This document shows, in pieces, positions 16,781 to 25,818 of a stretch of DNA of 64,000 nucleotides. The stretch spans positions 28,365 to 92,364 of the forward strand of contig NZ_LBMU02000073.1 in the NCBI RefSeq assembly GCF_001005085.2, written 5' to 3'. The stretch's first letter is position 1, and the number at the start of each line of letters is the position of its first letter. This DNA is from Streptomyces humi (GTDB taxonomy: Bacteria > Actinomycetota > Actinomycetes > Streptomycetales > Streptomycetaceae). The position numbers and the translations under genes are program-made. Under the pieces are notes generated by a model. That model did no database searches. It had not been told where the DNA came from and worked only from the letters and a program-made list of their open reading frames with translations.

Positions 16781-17584
16781 ATGATCGCCGAACCGCCCCG
16801 GGGCCCCGTCGAGTTGCCGCGCGTCGTCGTCGACCTCGCGGCGGGGCGCCCGACGCGCGCCGTGTGGCGGAACGAGGCCGGCGGACTGACGTTCCAGGTC
16901 GGCCTGGGCGAACAGCGGTGGTTCGTGAAGTGGACGCCGGCCGGCAGCGGTGTCGACCTCGCGGCCGAGGTGACGCGTCTGCGCTGGGCGGCGAGGTTCA
17001 CCGCGGTGCCGCACGTACTCGACGCGGACGCCGACGACACCGGGTCCTGGATCGTCACGCGCGGCCTGCCGGGACGTTCGGCGGTGGACGACCGGTGGAA
17101 GCGCGACCCCGGCACGGCGGTACGCGCGGTCGGGGCCGGGCTGCGCGCGCTCCATGACACGCTGCCGGTCGCGGACTGCCCGTTCTCGTGGTCGGCCGGG
17201 AGCCGGCTGGAAGCGGTGCGGTCACGGGCGGCGGCCGGGCGGATCGATCCGGCGAACTGGCCTGAGGATCTACGGCACTTCGGCACCGTCGAACGCGCGC
17301 TCGGCGTCGTCTCGGACATTCCGCCGGTGGACACGCTCGTCGTCTGTCATGGCGACGCCTGCGCCCCCAACACCCTGGTCGGCGACGACGGCACGCACGC
17401 CGGGCACGTCGACCTCGGCGCGCTGGGTGTCGCCGACCGGTGGGCCGACCTCGCCGTCGCCACCTGGAGCACCCGCTGGAACTACGGGCCGGGTTGGGAG
17501 GATCCGCTGCTCGAGGCCTACGGGGTCGAGCCGGACCGGGAGCGGACCGCGTACTACCGGCTGCTGTGGGAGCTGTCCGACTGA
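16781..17584 (+). CDS. Aminoglycoside 3'-phosphotransferase-like kinase
   Basis: 267 residues from an ATG at 16781, the usual size of APH(3') enzymes. Visible motifs: RWFVKWTPAG (ATP-binding lysine), VVCHGDACAPNTLV (the Brenner HGDxxxxN catalytic loop) and HVDLGALGVADRWADLA (the DxG metal site). C-terminal LLWELSD matches the family ending. APH(3') enzymes phosphorylate kanamycin- or neomycin-like drugs; others phosphorylate small hydroxylated metabolites. It lies away from the peptide cluster, so self-resistance to that peptide is unlikely. Drug range cannot be read from sequence. Confidence 0.82.
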   Translation: MIAEPPRGPVELPRVVVDLAAGRPTRAVWRNEAGGLTFQVGLGEQRWFVKWTPAGSGVDLAAEVTRLRWAARFTAVPHVLDADADDTGSWIVTRGLPGRSAVDDRWKRDPGTAVRAVGAGLRALHDTLPVADCPFSWSAGSRLEAVRSRAAAGRIDPANWPEDLRHFGTVERALGVVSDIPPVDTLVVCHGDACAPNTLVGDDGTHAGHVDLGALGVADRWADLAVATWSTRWNYGPGWEDPLLEAYGVEPDRERTAYYRLLWELSD

Positions 17585-17613
17585 CCGGCGGCCCGCGCAC
17601 ACGGCCGAGGGTG

Positions 17614-17994
17614 TCACAGCTTCCAGTCGCGCAGCCGGTCGGCGACGTCCTGGACGCCGATACGGGTGTCGCGGACCTTGCGCACCAGATCGGACAGGGC
17701 GCCGTACGGCGGGTCGATGCCCTCGCCGGCCTGCGCCATGTACTGGGCGGCGATGAACGCGGCGTACAGGCTGTTGCGGTGCGGAAGCGGCTCCAGGCGC
17801 ACGATCGTGTGCAGGAGCGCCGCCGCACGCCACGCCGCGTCCGGGTCGGCGGCCGCGAGCGTGGGCAGCCGGGTCCGGTGCCGGGCCACGGCGGCCACCA
17901 GCGCCGAGTAGTCCGAGACGGTCAGGTCCTCGTGGCCGAGGGCGTTCTCCTGGACGTCCAGCAGCCAGGAGACGTCTATGTAGAGAGGCGGCAT
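17614..17994 (-). CDS. Fic/Doc-like toxin of a toxin-antitoxin pair
   Basis: 126 residues; its ATG overlaps the antitoxin stop by one base (TGATG). It resembles Streptomyces Fic-family toxin-antitoxin proteins: LYIDVSWLLDVQENAL at the start, VSDYSALVAAVARHRT, AAALLHTIVRLEPLPHRNSL, then FIAAQYMA. The canonical Fic loop HxFx(D/N)GNxR is degenerate (HRNSLYAAF), so AMP- or phospho-transfer activity is uncertain. In Doc the target is elongation factor Tu; here that is only an analogy. Confidence 0.75.
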   Translation of the reverse strand: MPPLYIDVSWLLDVQENALGHEDLTVSDYSALVAAVARHRTRLPTLAAADPDAAWRAAALLHTIVRLEPLPHRNSLYAAFIAAQYMAQAGEGIDPPYGALSDLVRKVRDTRIGVQDVADRLRDWKL

Positions 17995-18233
17995 CAGGCG
18001 GCGGCAGCCCCGTCGCCGCGCTCGGCGGGCGGCACTTCGTCGGGGAAGGCCTCGTCGAACTCGCCGCGCAGCCGGTCGGCCCACTCCGTCGCACCGGCGA
18101 CGAACCGCTTGCGCTGCATCTCGCGGACTCCGAGGTCGTGCAGGTACTGCTTGAGGCTCTTGCCCTCGGCGGCCGCCGCGGCCCGGACGCCCTCGAGTTC
18201 CTCGTCGGTGAAAGACACGTTCAGGGAAGGCAT
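17994..18233 (-). CDS. Ribbon-helix-helix-type antitoxin
   Basis: 79 residues. The N-terminus MPSLNVSFTDEELEGVRAAA has the beta-strand plus two-helix pattern of ribbon-helix-helix DNA-binding proteins; the C-terminus is acidic and probably disordered until it wraps the toxin. It precedes the toxin with a one-base overlap, the classical antitoxin-first order. A 19-bp inverted repeat 9 bases upstream is the likely autoregulatory operator. Confidence 0.75.
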   Translation of the reverse strand: MPSLNVSFTDEELEGVRAAAAAEGKSLKQYLHDLGVREMQRKRFVAGATEWADRLRGEFDEAFPDEVPPAERGDGAAAA

Positions 18234-18241
18234 GACAGTGA

Positions 18242-18260
18242 TGGTACCTACTTGGTGCCA
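18242..18260. promoter_or_regulatory. Inverted repeat upstream of the antitoxin, candidate operator
   Basis: TGGTACC-TACTT-GGTGCCA: arms match at six of seven positions. It sits 9 bases before the antitoxin start, where toxin-antitoxin complexes normally bind to repress their own operon. Confidence 0.5.
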
Positions 18261-18301
18261 GGCGGGTAAAGCCGGGCGGAGGGGCGGGGTGCCGGGCCCG
18301 G

Positions 18302-19213
18302 TCAGTGCTCGCGGGAACGCAGGCGGCGCAGCATGCGGGGGTCCTCGAAGCCGACCGCGCGGGCGGCCGCGTCGACCGTGGCACCGTGGCCGATCAGGTG
18401 CTCGGCGCGTTCGACGCGGAGGGTCTGCTGGTAGCGCAGCGGGGTGAGACCGCCGGTGGCGCGGGTGAAGAGGCGGGTGAGGGTGCGTTCGCTGACGCCG
18501 ACGGCCGCGGCCAGGGCGGACAGTGGCAGGGGCTGGTCGAAGCGGGCGTCGAGCAGGTCCTGGGCGCGGTGGACGGTGTCGTCGAGGTGGGAGCGGTGTC
18601 TGAGCATGGCGCTGGCCTGCGGCTCGTGGCCGTTGCGCCGGGCGTAGACCACCATGTCCCGGGCCACCTGGGCGGCGACCGCGGGGCCGTGCCGGGTGGC
18701 GACCAGGTGCAGGGCCAGGTCGATGCCGCTGGCGATGCCGGCCGAGGTGACCACCCGGTCGTCGGCGGTGTACAGCACGTCGGGGACGACCGTCGCCCGG
18801 GGGTACCGGCGGGCGAGTTCGTCCTGCACGTCGTGGTGGGTGGTGCAGCGGCGGCCGTCGAGCAGGCCGGCCCGGCCGAGCGCCTCGGCTCCGGCGCAGA
18901 CACTGGCGACGGTGCCGCCCCTGGCGTGGTGGTCCCGGAGCGACCGCAGGGCGGCCGGGCCGGGGGCGGGGCCGCCGGCGAGGGTGCGGGCCCGCCAGCC
19001 GGGGACCACGATCAGGTCCTCGGGGCCGAGCTCGGGCCAGTCGCATCGGGCCACCAGCGGCAGGCCCTGGGCGGTGGTGACCAGCGGCTGCTCGGCGACG
19101 TAGCTGAGTGTGCAGGGGTACCCGAAGTCGGCGGCCGTGGCGAAGACCTGCGCGGGACCCGCCAGATCCAGCAGATGGACTCCGGGCACCAGAAGGAAGA
19201 CGATGTGGTTCAC
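18302..19213 (-). CDS. GlxA-type AraC-family regulator (DJ-1/PfpI domain plus HTH)
   Basis: 303 residues. Residues 1-170 form a DJ-1/PfpI-like domain opening with IVFLLVPGVHLLDLAGPAQV and containing the Cys elbow ASVCAGAEALGRAGLL. Residues 200-300 are an AraC double helix-turn-helix (PLPLSALAAAVGVSERTLTR and HLIGHGATVDAAARAVGFED). Such proteins sense small molecules, often amine or quaternary-amine compounds. It lies 10 bases beyond the isochorismatase-like gene on the same strand, and probably shares its transcript. Confidence 0.88.
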   Translation of the reverse strand: MNHIVFLLVPGVHLLDLAGPAQVFATAADFGYPCTLSYVAEQPLVTTAQGLPLVARCDWPELGPEDLIVVPGWRARTLAGGPAPGPAALRSLRDHHARGGTVASVCAGAEALGRAGLLDGRRCTTHHDVQDELARRYPRATVVPDVLYTADDRVVTSAGIASGIDLALHLVATRHGPAVAAQVARDMVVYARRNGHEPQASAMLRHRSHLDDTVHRAQDLLDARFDQPLPLSALAAAVGVSERTLTRLFTRATGGLTPLRYQQTLRVERAEHLIGHGATVDAAARAVGFEDPRMLRRLRSREH

Positions 19214-19223
19214 GATCCGGTCA

Positions 19224-19823
19224 TCATGCCCGGGGTCCGGCCGCGGCTTCCAGTTCCGCCACGGTGGCGATGGTCGCGAAGCGTCCGGCCAGGGCGTACT
19301 CGGTGCGCCTGATGATCTCCTCGGCGCTCAGGGTGCGGGGGTCCGACAGCAGTTCGGCGACGCTCCGGCCAGCGGGGGCGTCACGGTGCGGTACGGGGTT
19401 GGTGGCGGTGGCGTCGACGACGAAGGTGACCTGGTAGCCGAGGTCGCTCGCGACGCGGGTGGTGGTCTCCACGCACTGCTCGGTCCGGATGCCGCAGACG
19501 GTCAGTTCGCGGATGCCGTGCCCGGTGAGGAGTTGTTGCAGGTTGGTGGTGGTGAAAGCGTTGTGCGAGGTCTTGTGGACCAGCGGTTCCGTGTCCAGGC
19601 GCCGCAGCTCCTCCATCAGCCGGACGTGGCCGAGGGCGGGGTCGAAGACATCACCGCTGCCGGGCTCGGAGTGCAGCACCCAGACCACCAGGTCGCCCGC
19701 CTGGCGGGCGAGCCGCACCAGGCGGTCCACCCGCTCGGTGATCTTCGGGTCGGAGATGGTCTCCCACAGCGGGCGGGCGCGGAACGATTCCTGGACGTCG
19801 ATGACGACGAGTGCTCGGGTCAT
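19224..19823 (-). CDS. Isochorismatase-like cysteine hydrolase
   Basis: 199 residues. The Asp-Lys-Cys catalytic triad is visible: ALVVIDVQESF, LVHKTSHNAF, and TVCGIRTEQCVETT with the nucleophile Cys. A cis-peptide region (CGIRTEQ) also fits the family, which includes nicotinamidases, N-carbamoyl amidases and isochorismatases. No carrier-protein domain is attached, so it is not an EntB type. Paired with a GlxA-type regulator downstream. Substrate unknown; a small amide is likely. Confidence 0.85.
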   Translation of the reverse strand: MTRALVVIDVQESFRARPLWETISDPKITERVDRLVRLARQAGDLVVWVLHSEPGSGDVFDPALGHVRLMEELRRLDTEPLVHKTSHNAFTTTNLQQLLTGHGIRELTVCGIRTEQCVETTTRVASDLGYQVTFVVDATATNPVPHRDAPAGRSVAELLSDPRTLSAEEIIRRTEYALAGRFATIATVAELEAAAGPRA

Positions 19824-19892
19824 GCCCCAAGCCTGACCGGCGGGACGGGCACGGCGACAGGCCGCATCGGGTCCGCGTGCGGACCGATCCGG

Positions 19893-20369
19893 TCACACTA
19901 GAGGGCCGCCGGCGAGGGGCGTCGGGAGGTCCGTTCCCGGTGTGCCGGGCCCTTCGGTGGCCCTCGCCAGTTCGGGCAGGGTGAGGTGCAGGGTGCGCAG
20001 CAGCGCCACCGTCTGCCGTCCGTCACCGGTCCAGGTGTTCCGCAGCTCGGCCCGTTCGTACTCGGCGGTGTCCATCCCGATGGCGTGGGCCAGCTTCGCC
20101 GTGCTGAACCGGCGGGCGAGACGGTGCTCCGCGAGGGTGCGTGGAGCCTCGATCTCCATCAGGTCCGTGGTCCGGCACCAGAGCACGTCCGCGAGGACGA
20201 ACAACTCGTCCTCCGTCGGTCGGTACTCGCCGACCTCCCATGCGTGGATCATCGAGATGTCGACGGGGACCCCGCACGCGTTCATCTGTTCCGTCACCTG
20301 CTGGGGCGAGAGGCCCAGGCTCTGTCTGGCCGACATGGCGACGACGGGTGAGAACGGCGGTCTGTTCAC
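19893..20369 (-). CDS. XRE-family helix-turn-helix protein
   Basis: 158 residues with two XRE-like segments: QSLGLSPQQVTEQMNACGVP followed by ISMIHAWEVGEYRPTEDELF, and a second RFSTAKLAHAIGMDTAEYER. The layout resembles Streptomyces DNA-binding proteins with tandem HTH. No effector domain. Target genes unknown; neighbours are an isochorismatase-like gene and an IclR gene, both on the same strand. Confidence 0.75.
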   Translation of the reverse strand: MNRPPFSPVVAMSARQSLGLSPQQVTEQMNACGVPVDISMIHAWEVGEYRPTEDELFVLADVLWCRTTDLMEIEAPRTLAEHRLARRFSTAKLAHAIGMDTAEYERAELRNTWTGDGRQTVALLRTLHLTLPELARATEGPGTPGTDLPTPLAGGPLV

Positions 20370-20613
20370 GGGCCGGGCCTTTCCTGTTGCCGGTGTCGCG
20401 GACCGCGACCCCGGTCACGATCTTGAGCAGAGTCTCGCGGCTGGGCGCCCCGGCCCGCGACCCGTGCGCCGCACTCCTGCGCGCACGCACCCCACCCCTG
20501 CCTCACCGGCCGCCGTGCGGGCCGCCACGCTGCCCCGAAGGGCACGGCCGGCCCGCGCGCCGGGGCAGCGACGGGCTGCGCGGGTACCCCGTGCGACCGG
20601 CCGGCCGATCGGC

Positions 20614-21441
20614 TCAACGACCGCGCAGAGCCGTGCTGATGGCCCGTCCGGTCTGCTGGACCGCGCCCACGAGCCGGTCCAGGCTGTGCGCGGGATCGGT
20701 CACCACGGCGAGGGACGCCAGCGGTGTTCCGTTCGGGCCGTGCAGGGGTACGGCCACACAGCAGACGCCGGCCAGTACCGTCTGCCGGTCGAAGGCGACG
20801 CCGCGGGCCCGGATCGCCGCGGCCTCCCGTTGCCAGGTCGCGGGCAGCGGACCCGGCGGGAGCTGCGGAGGCGTCTCGGCCACCAGCACCTTGCCCGCCG
20901 CGGTGAACCACGGATGGGTCACGCCGTCGGGGGGCCGGGTGACCGCGCCGGCGCGGTCACCGGTCGTCGAGTCCACGACCAGGGTCCGCCCCTCCCGCAG
21001 CACGTTGACGGTCACGGTCGCGCCGGTGAGGGCCGCGAGGCGCCGGGCCGGCCCGCGGGCCGCGGCACGCAGGCCGGGATGCGGCTGCCAGCCCTGCCCG
21101 AGCCGGAAGATCCGCGGCCCCATGCGGTAGCCCCCGCCCCTGCGTTCGACGGCCCCCAGCTCGGCCATCTGTTCCAGGAGGCGGTACGCGGTCGTCTTGG
21201 GCAGCCCGCACTCCGCGGCGAGCCTGGTCAGGCCGGCCCCCTCGGCCCGCTCCACCGCTTCCAGCAGGGCGAAGGCGCCCGCCAGCACACTCCTTCCGCC
21301 GCCGTCCGCCACCGCCCGGGCCGGCGGCTCCCCCGTTCTGGCCGTCCGGGCCGGCGGCTCCCCCGTTCTGGTCGCCCGCGCCCGCGGCTCCCCCGTTCTG
21401 GCCGCCGTCGCCGCTTCCCGCAGTCCGTGCTGTCCGTTCAC
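20614..21441 (-). CDS. IclR-family transcriptional regulator
   Basis: 275 residues from a GTG at 21441; an ATG at 21552 would add 37 low-complexity residues and is the alternative. After a repeat-rich leader (TGEPPARTAR units), the winged HTH reads SVLAGAFALLEAVERAEGAG and CGLPKTTAYRLLEQMAELGA. The IclR effector domain follows, with GKVLVAETPP and AIRARGVAFDRQTVLAGVCC then VAVPLHGPNG. IclR proteins control aromatic and acid catabolism. It is divergent from the SARP regulator at 21658, so it may regulate that gene. Confidence 0.85.
   Translation of the reverse strand: MNGQHGLREAATAARTGEPRARATRTGEPPARTARTGEPPARAVADGGGRSVLAGAFALLEAVERAEGAGLTRLAAECGLPKTTAYRLLEQMAELGAVERRGGGYRMGPRIFRLGQGWQPHPGLRAAARGPARRLAALTGATVTVNVLREGRTLVVDSTTGDRAGAVTRPPDGVTHPWFTAAGKVLVAETPPQLPPGPLPATWQREAAAIRARGVAFDRQTVLAGVCCVAVPLHGPNGTPLASLAVVTDPAHSLDRLVGAVQQTGRAISTALRGR
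21321..21410. repeat. 30-bp tandem repeat, three copies, inside the IclR coding region
   Basis: Unit CCGGCGGCTCCCCCGTTCTG plus ten more bases, beginning at 21321, 21351 and 21381 with small changes. The length is a multiple of three, so it encodes in-frame TGEPPARTAR repeats in the N-terminal tail and keeps the gene open. Confidence 0.85.
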
Positions 21442-21657
21442 TTTCCGCCCCCCGGATACCGCCCGGCCGGCGCCGTGCGCCGCCGTTCCCCGTGTGCGGT
21501 GCGCCGCCGTGCCTGGCGGCTCCCCGTCCCAACAGACTGAAGTCCGTGTCATGAGACTGGGGTTCGAGTGTGGCTGGGAACGTTGTCGATAGGTTGTCGC
21601 CCCGCGCGAGAATGTGTGCGTGGGGTGAAGACGAACCGCGCGGGGAGTGTGGACATC

Positions 21658-24561
21658 GTGGTGGAACTGCGTCTTCTCGGTCCGGTGGAACTCTCCGTAC
21701 AGGGCCGGACCATCGAGGTCGGACCACCGCAGCGGCGTACCGTGCTCGCCGCGCTGGCGGTGGATTCCGGCCGGCCCGTACCGGTCGACGTGCTGATCAT
21801 GAGGGTCTGGGGCGCCGAGGCACCGGACGGGGCGCGGCGCGCGCTGCACGCCCACGTGGCCAGGCTGCGCCGGCTGTGCGAGCGGACCGCCGCGGCCGGG
21901 GAGCCCCCGCTGCACCTGGTGCGCCGCTCGGGCGGATACCTGCTGGAGGCCCTTCCGGAGCAGGTGGACGTCCACCGGTTCCGGCAGCTGGCCGACCGGG
22001 CCCGGGAGGCGGGGCGGCCCGACGGGGAACGGGCGGCGCTGCTGCGCGAGACGCTGGGGGTGTGGCGCGGTGAACCGCTGGCCGGCCTGAGCGGGCCGTG
22101 GGTGGCGCGGGTGCGCGAGGCGTGGCGTCGGCAGCACGTGGACGCCGCCGTGGCCTGGGCGCACGCCGAGTCGCGGGTCAGCGACCCCGTCTCCGTGATC
22201 GGTCCGCTCACCGAACTCCTGGACGAGTACCCGCTGGTGGAGCCGTTGGCCGAGGCACTGATGCGGGCGCTGCGGGCCGCCGGGCGCGGTGCCGAGGCCC
22301 TGGACGCCTACGCGGCCGTCCGCAGACGACTGGCCGAGGAGCTGGGTGTCGACCCCGGTACGGAACTACGGAAGATCCACGAGGCGATCCTGCGGGGAGG
22401 GTCCGCCGAACCCGTCGTACCGGCGCTGTCCAGGAGCCCGGAGCGGGCCGCTCCCCCGGCGCGGCCGCCATCCGGTGCGGTCGCCTGGCCGGGCGCCCTT
22501 CCCGGTCAGCTCCCCATGGGCGTACAGGGTTTCACCGGGCGGGACCATGAACTCGCCGAGCTGGAGGACATCTTCGCCGCCGCGGCGGACCAGCCGTCCG
22601 CGGTGGTGATCACGGCGGTGTCGGGCACGGCCGGGGTGGGCAAGACCGCGCTGGCCCTGCACTGGGCGCGCCGCGCCCAGCATGCCTTTCCCGACGGCCA
22701 GTTGTTCGTGAACCTGCGCGGGTTCGCGCCCGGCGGCTCGGTGATGGGCCCGGCGGAGGCGGTACGCGGGTTCCTCGACGCCCTGGGGGTGCCGCCCGCC
22801 CGGATCCCGGTCGGCCTGGAGGCCCAAGTGGGCCTTTACCGCAGTCTTCTGACGGGGCGCCGGGTACTCGTGGTGCTGGACAACGTGCGCGACGCCGAGC
22901 AGGTGCGTCCGCTGCTGCCGGGGGCCCCGGGCTGTCTGGCGCTGATCACCAGCCGGCGGTCGCTGACCGGGCTGGTCGCCACCGAGGGGGCACGGCTGGT
23001 GACCCTCGGTCTGCTCGATCCCCGCGAGGCACAGGAGTTGCTGGTCGCCCGGCTCGGCGCGCACCGGGTCACGGCCGATCCGGACGCCGTGCGGGAGATC
23101 ATCGGCCGGTGCGCGGGGCTGCCCCTGGCGCTGGCGATCGTCGCCGCGCGGGCCGCCGCCCAGCCGGACCTGCCGCTGGCGGCTCTCGCCGCGGAACTGC
23201 GCCGCGCCGACGGACGGCTGGACGCGCTCGACGGCGGGGAGGCCAGCAGCGAGGTACGGGCGGTGTTCTCCTGGTCGTACCAGGCGCTCGACCCGGGGAC
23301 CGCCCGGCTCTTCCGATTACTGGCGCTGCATCCCGGGCCGAGCGCCGCGCTCCCCGCGATCGCCGCCCTGGCCGGCCTGCCGGCCGCCCGCGCCGGGGCC
23401 CTGGTGCGGGATCTGGTCCGCGGCCATCTGCTCACCGAACAGCCCGCGGGCCGCTACGCCTTCCACGACCTGCTGCGCGCCTACGCCGCCGAACTCGTCG
23501 CCGCGCACGACGACGAGGAGGCCCGGCGGAGCGCCGCGCGCCGGGTGTACGACCATTACCTGCGCACCGCCCGCCGGGCGGACGCCCTGGTGACCCCACG
23601 TGCCGAACCGGCCCCGCGGCCGGACGCCCAGGACGGCGCCCCGGCCGAGGAGTTGTCCGGGCACCGGCAGGCGCAGGCGTGGTTCGCGGCCGAACGTCCG
23701 GTCCTGCTCGCCGCCGTGGAACAGGCACGCGAGACGGGTTTCCCCGGCCACAGCTGGCGGCTCGCCTCGGCGCTGACGACCTACCTCGACCGGCACGGCC
23801 ACTGGCGCGCGTTGTCGGCCGCGCACACCACGGCGCTGGCCGCCGCCCGGCGCGGCGGTGACGCCGTCGGGCAGGCCGAGGCCCTGCGCGGACTCGGGCT
23901 CGCCGCCGACCGGCTGGACCGCCCCGACGAGGCCCGCGCCCACTACCTGGGCGCGCTGGACCTGTTCGGCGAGGCCGGCAGCCACGCCGGGCAGGCCCGT
24001 ATCCACCAGCACCTGTCCCGGATGTCCGAGGCGCAGGGCCGGCACCGGCAGGCGCTCGGCCACGCCCATGACAGCCTCGCCCACCACCGGGCCGCCGGCG
24101 ACCTGGCCGGGCAGTCCGCGGCGCTGAACCACATCGGCTGGATCCTCGCCCAGCTCGGTGACCACCAGGAGGCCCTGGCACACTGCCGGCAGGCCCTCGA
24201 ACCGGCCCGGCGGACGGGCGACCTCAACGGACAGGCCCACATCCAGGACAGCCTCGGCTACATCCACCACCGGCTGGGCCGGCACGCCGAGGCCCTGGAC
24301 CACTACGAGCAGGCCGTCGTGCTGTTCCACCAGACCGGCGACCGGCACGGCGAGGCCGCGGCCCTGCTCCCTCTCGGCGACCTCCACGACACCGCCGGAC
24401 GTCCGCTGCCCGCGCGCACGGCATGGGTCCGGGCGCTGGCCCTCACCACCGAACTCGGGGTCCCCGAGCTGGATCCGCTGCGGGTACGCCTCCGGGAACG
24501 GCTCGATGCCGACGCCGCCCGGACTTCCGCCGCGCAGCGCCCGCGGCCCGCACCGGCCTGA
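21658..24561 (+). CDS. AfsR-like SARP regulator (SARP/BTAD, NB-ARC ATPase, TPR)
   Basis: 967 residues from GTG 21658; GGGGAG lies 10 bases upstream, and GTG 21661 is an alternative. Residues 1-90 are an OmpR-like DNA-binding domain (LRLLGPVELSVQGR, then RRTVLAALAVDSGRPVPVDV). A bacterial transcriptional activation domain follows to about 260. The NB-ARC domain has Walker A GTAGVGKTALALH and Walker B VLVVLDNVRD. The last 250 residues are TPR repeats (QALGHAHDSLAHHRAAGDL, EALAHCRQALEPARRTGDL). Leu-554 is a TTA codon (23317-23319), making translation bldA-dependent. Such proteins activate secondary metabolism. It is 5 kb from the NRPS cluster; its targets are unknown. Confidence 0.9.
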   Translation: MVELRLLGPVELSVQGRTIEVGPPQRRTVLAALAVDSGRPVPVDVLIMRVWGAEAPDGARRALHAHVARLRRLCERTAAAGEPPLHLVRRSGGYLLEALPEQVDVHRFRQLADRAREAGRPDGERAALLRETLGVWRGEPLAGLSGPWVARVREAWRRQHVDAAVAWAHAESRVSDPVSVIGPLTELLDEYPLVEPLAEALMRALRAAGRGAEALDAYAAVRRRLAEELGVDPGTELRKIHEAILRGGSAEPVVPALSRSPERAAPPARPPSGAVAWPGALPGQLPMGVQGFTGRDHELAELEDIFAAAADQPSAVVITAVSGTAGVGKTALALHWARRAQHAFPDGQLFVNLRGFAPGGSVMGPAEAVRGFLDALGVPPARIPVGLEAQVGLYRSLLTGRRVLVVLDNVRDAEQVRPLLPGAPGCLALITSRRSLTGLVATEGARLVTLGLLDPREAQELLVARLGAHRVTADPDAVREIIGRCAGLPLALAIVAARAAAQPDLPLAALAAELRRADGRLDALDGGEASSEVRAVFSWSYQALDPGTARLFRLLALHPGPSAALPAIAALAGLPAARAGALVRDLVRGHLLTEQPAGRYAFHDLLRAYAAELVAAHDDEEARRSAARRVYDHYLRTARRADALVTPRAEPAPRPDAQDGAPAEELSGHRQAQAWFAAERPVLLAAVEQARETGFPGHSWRLASALTTYLDRHGHWRALSAAHTTALAAARRGGDAVGQAEALRGLGLAADRLDRPDEARAHYLGALDLFGEAGSHAGQARIHQHLSRMSEAQGRHRQALGHAHDSLAHHRAAGDLAGQSAALNHIGWILAQLGDHQEALAHCRQALEPARRTGDLNGQAHIQDSLGYIHHRLGRHAEALDHYEQAVVLFHQTGDRHGEAAALLPLGDLHDTAGRPLPARTAWVRALALTTELGVPELDPLRVRLRERLDADAARTSAAQRPRPAPA

Positions 24562-24619
24562 CCCGGTACCGGCCGCCCCACCACCCACGGACGACACGAC
24601 GGGGGTCCGGAGCCGGACC

Positions 24620-25678
24620 TCAGCGGTAGCGGAGCAGCAGCATGGCGGCGTCGTCCTGGAGGGGGCCGTCGACGTGCTGGAGCAGGTCCTGGCGCAGGGT
24701 CTCCAGGGCGGTCTCGGGGTCGTGCTCCTTCAGCAGGTGGGCGCGTTCGGCGAGGGGGTAGAAACGGCCGCCGCGGTCGCGGGCCTCGATGATCCCGTCG
24801 GTGTACAGCAGCAGTTGGTCACCGGGGCGGAAGCTCTCCCGGTACGGCTGCGGCCGCTCGGTGCCGTGGGCGCCGAGGCCGAGCGGCAGCGCGTAGGTCC
24901 CCGGTTCGGGCAGGTCGACCGTGCCGTCGTCGCGGACCAGCATCGGCGCGGGATGGCCGAAGTTCAGGAAGGTCACCTGGTGGGCGCTCACCTCGGCGAG
25001 GACGGCGGTGACGAAGCGCTCGCCGTCCAGCTGCCGGTCGACGGAGCGGGCCAGTCTGCCGCCGACCTCCTCCAGGCCCGCCTCGTCGAGGGCCGCCTCG
25101 CGGAACGCCCCGAGGACCAGCGCCGCCGTCTCCACCGCCTCCAGCCCCTTGCCCTGGACGTCCCCGACGATCACCCGTACGCCCTGCGGCGCGGCGACCA
25201 CCTCGTACAGGTCGCCGCCGATCCGGGCCTCGGCCACGGCGGACGTGTAGGAGACGGCCGCCCGCAGCCGGCCGGCGAGCTTCGGCACGGGCTTGAGCAG
25301 GACCCGCTGCGCGGCCTCGGCGATCGACCGGACGCTCTCCAGTTCGGCCTCCCGCCTGCGGCGCATGGACACGGCCACCAGGCCGGCGACGGTGACCCCC
25401 ACGACCGAGCCGAGGGCCATGGCGCCGCGCCGCATGTTGGTCAGGTCGTCGACCCAGCCCAGTGCGAGGCACAGCAGCAGGGAGAGCGCGCCGACGCACG
25501 CGGTGCGCTTCCAGCCGCCCACGAGCGGGGCGAAGGCGGGGCCCACCGACACCAGCGGCAGGAAACCCAGCGACGGACCGGCCACCACGTCCGCGACGGC
25601 GACCGCGCCCATCACAGCGAAGGGCAGTACGGACAACACCCGCTGCTGCCGGGTGTGTTGACGGCTCTGTACGGACAC
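24620..25678 (-). CDS. Membrane-anchored PP2C/SpoIIE-type protein phosphatase (RsbU-like)
   Basis: 352 residues from a GTG at 25678. Three to four hydrophobic segments occupy the first 110 residues (VLPFAVMGAVAVADVVAG, ACVGALSLLLCLAL, GSVVGVTVAGLVAVS). The C-terminal PPM domain has the metal motifs IGGDLYEVV, VIVGDVQGKGLEAVE, LLLYTDGIIEARD and PLQDDAAMLLL. Members dephosphorylate anti-anti-sigma factors in partner-switching systems. No sensor domain apart from the membrane part. Convergent with the SARP gene. No anti-sigma partner is nearby. Confidence 0.87.
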   Translation of the reverse strand: MSVQSRQHTRQQRVLSVLPFAVMGAVAVADVVAGPSLGFLPLVSVGPAFAPLVGGWKRTACVGALSLLLCLALGWVDDLTNMRRGAMALGSVVGVTVAGLVAVSMRRRREAELESVRSIAEAAQRVLLKPVPKLAGRLRAAVSYTSAVAEARIGGDLYEVVAAPQGVRVIVGDVQGKGLEAVETAALVLGAFREAALDEAGLEEVGGRLARSVDRQLDGERFVTAVLAEVSAHQVTFLNFGHPAPMLVRDDGTVDLPEPGTYALPLGLGAHGTERPQPYRESFRPGDQLLLYTDGIIEARDRGGRFYPLAERAHLLKEHDPETALETLRQDLLQHVDGPLQDDAAMLLLRYR

Positions 25679-25818
25679 GTCCCCGGACCCCCTCCCCGCG
25701 CGACCCGACCGGCACGGCGCATCATCGCAGACGTACCCGCTGTTGTCCGTGAATAGACGACAGGTCCGCCGGTACGGCGTCGCCCTGGTGCGAACCGGAC
25801 GCGCGTGCGGCGCGCGGG

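Noticed and set aside
16781..17584. Self-resistance gene of the NRPS cluster
   Set aside because: The APH-like gene is more than 10 kb away, on the other strand, among unrelated genes; the product is not predicted to be an aminoglycoside.
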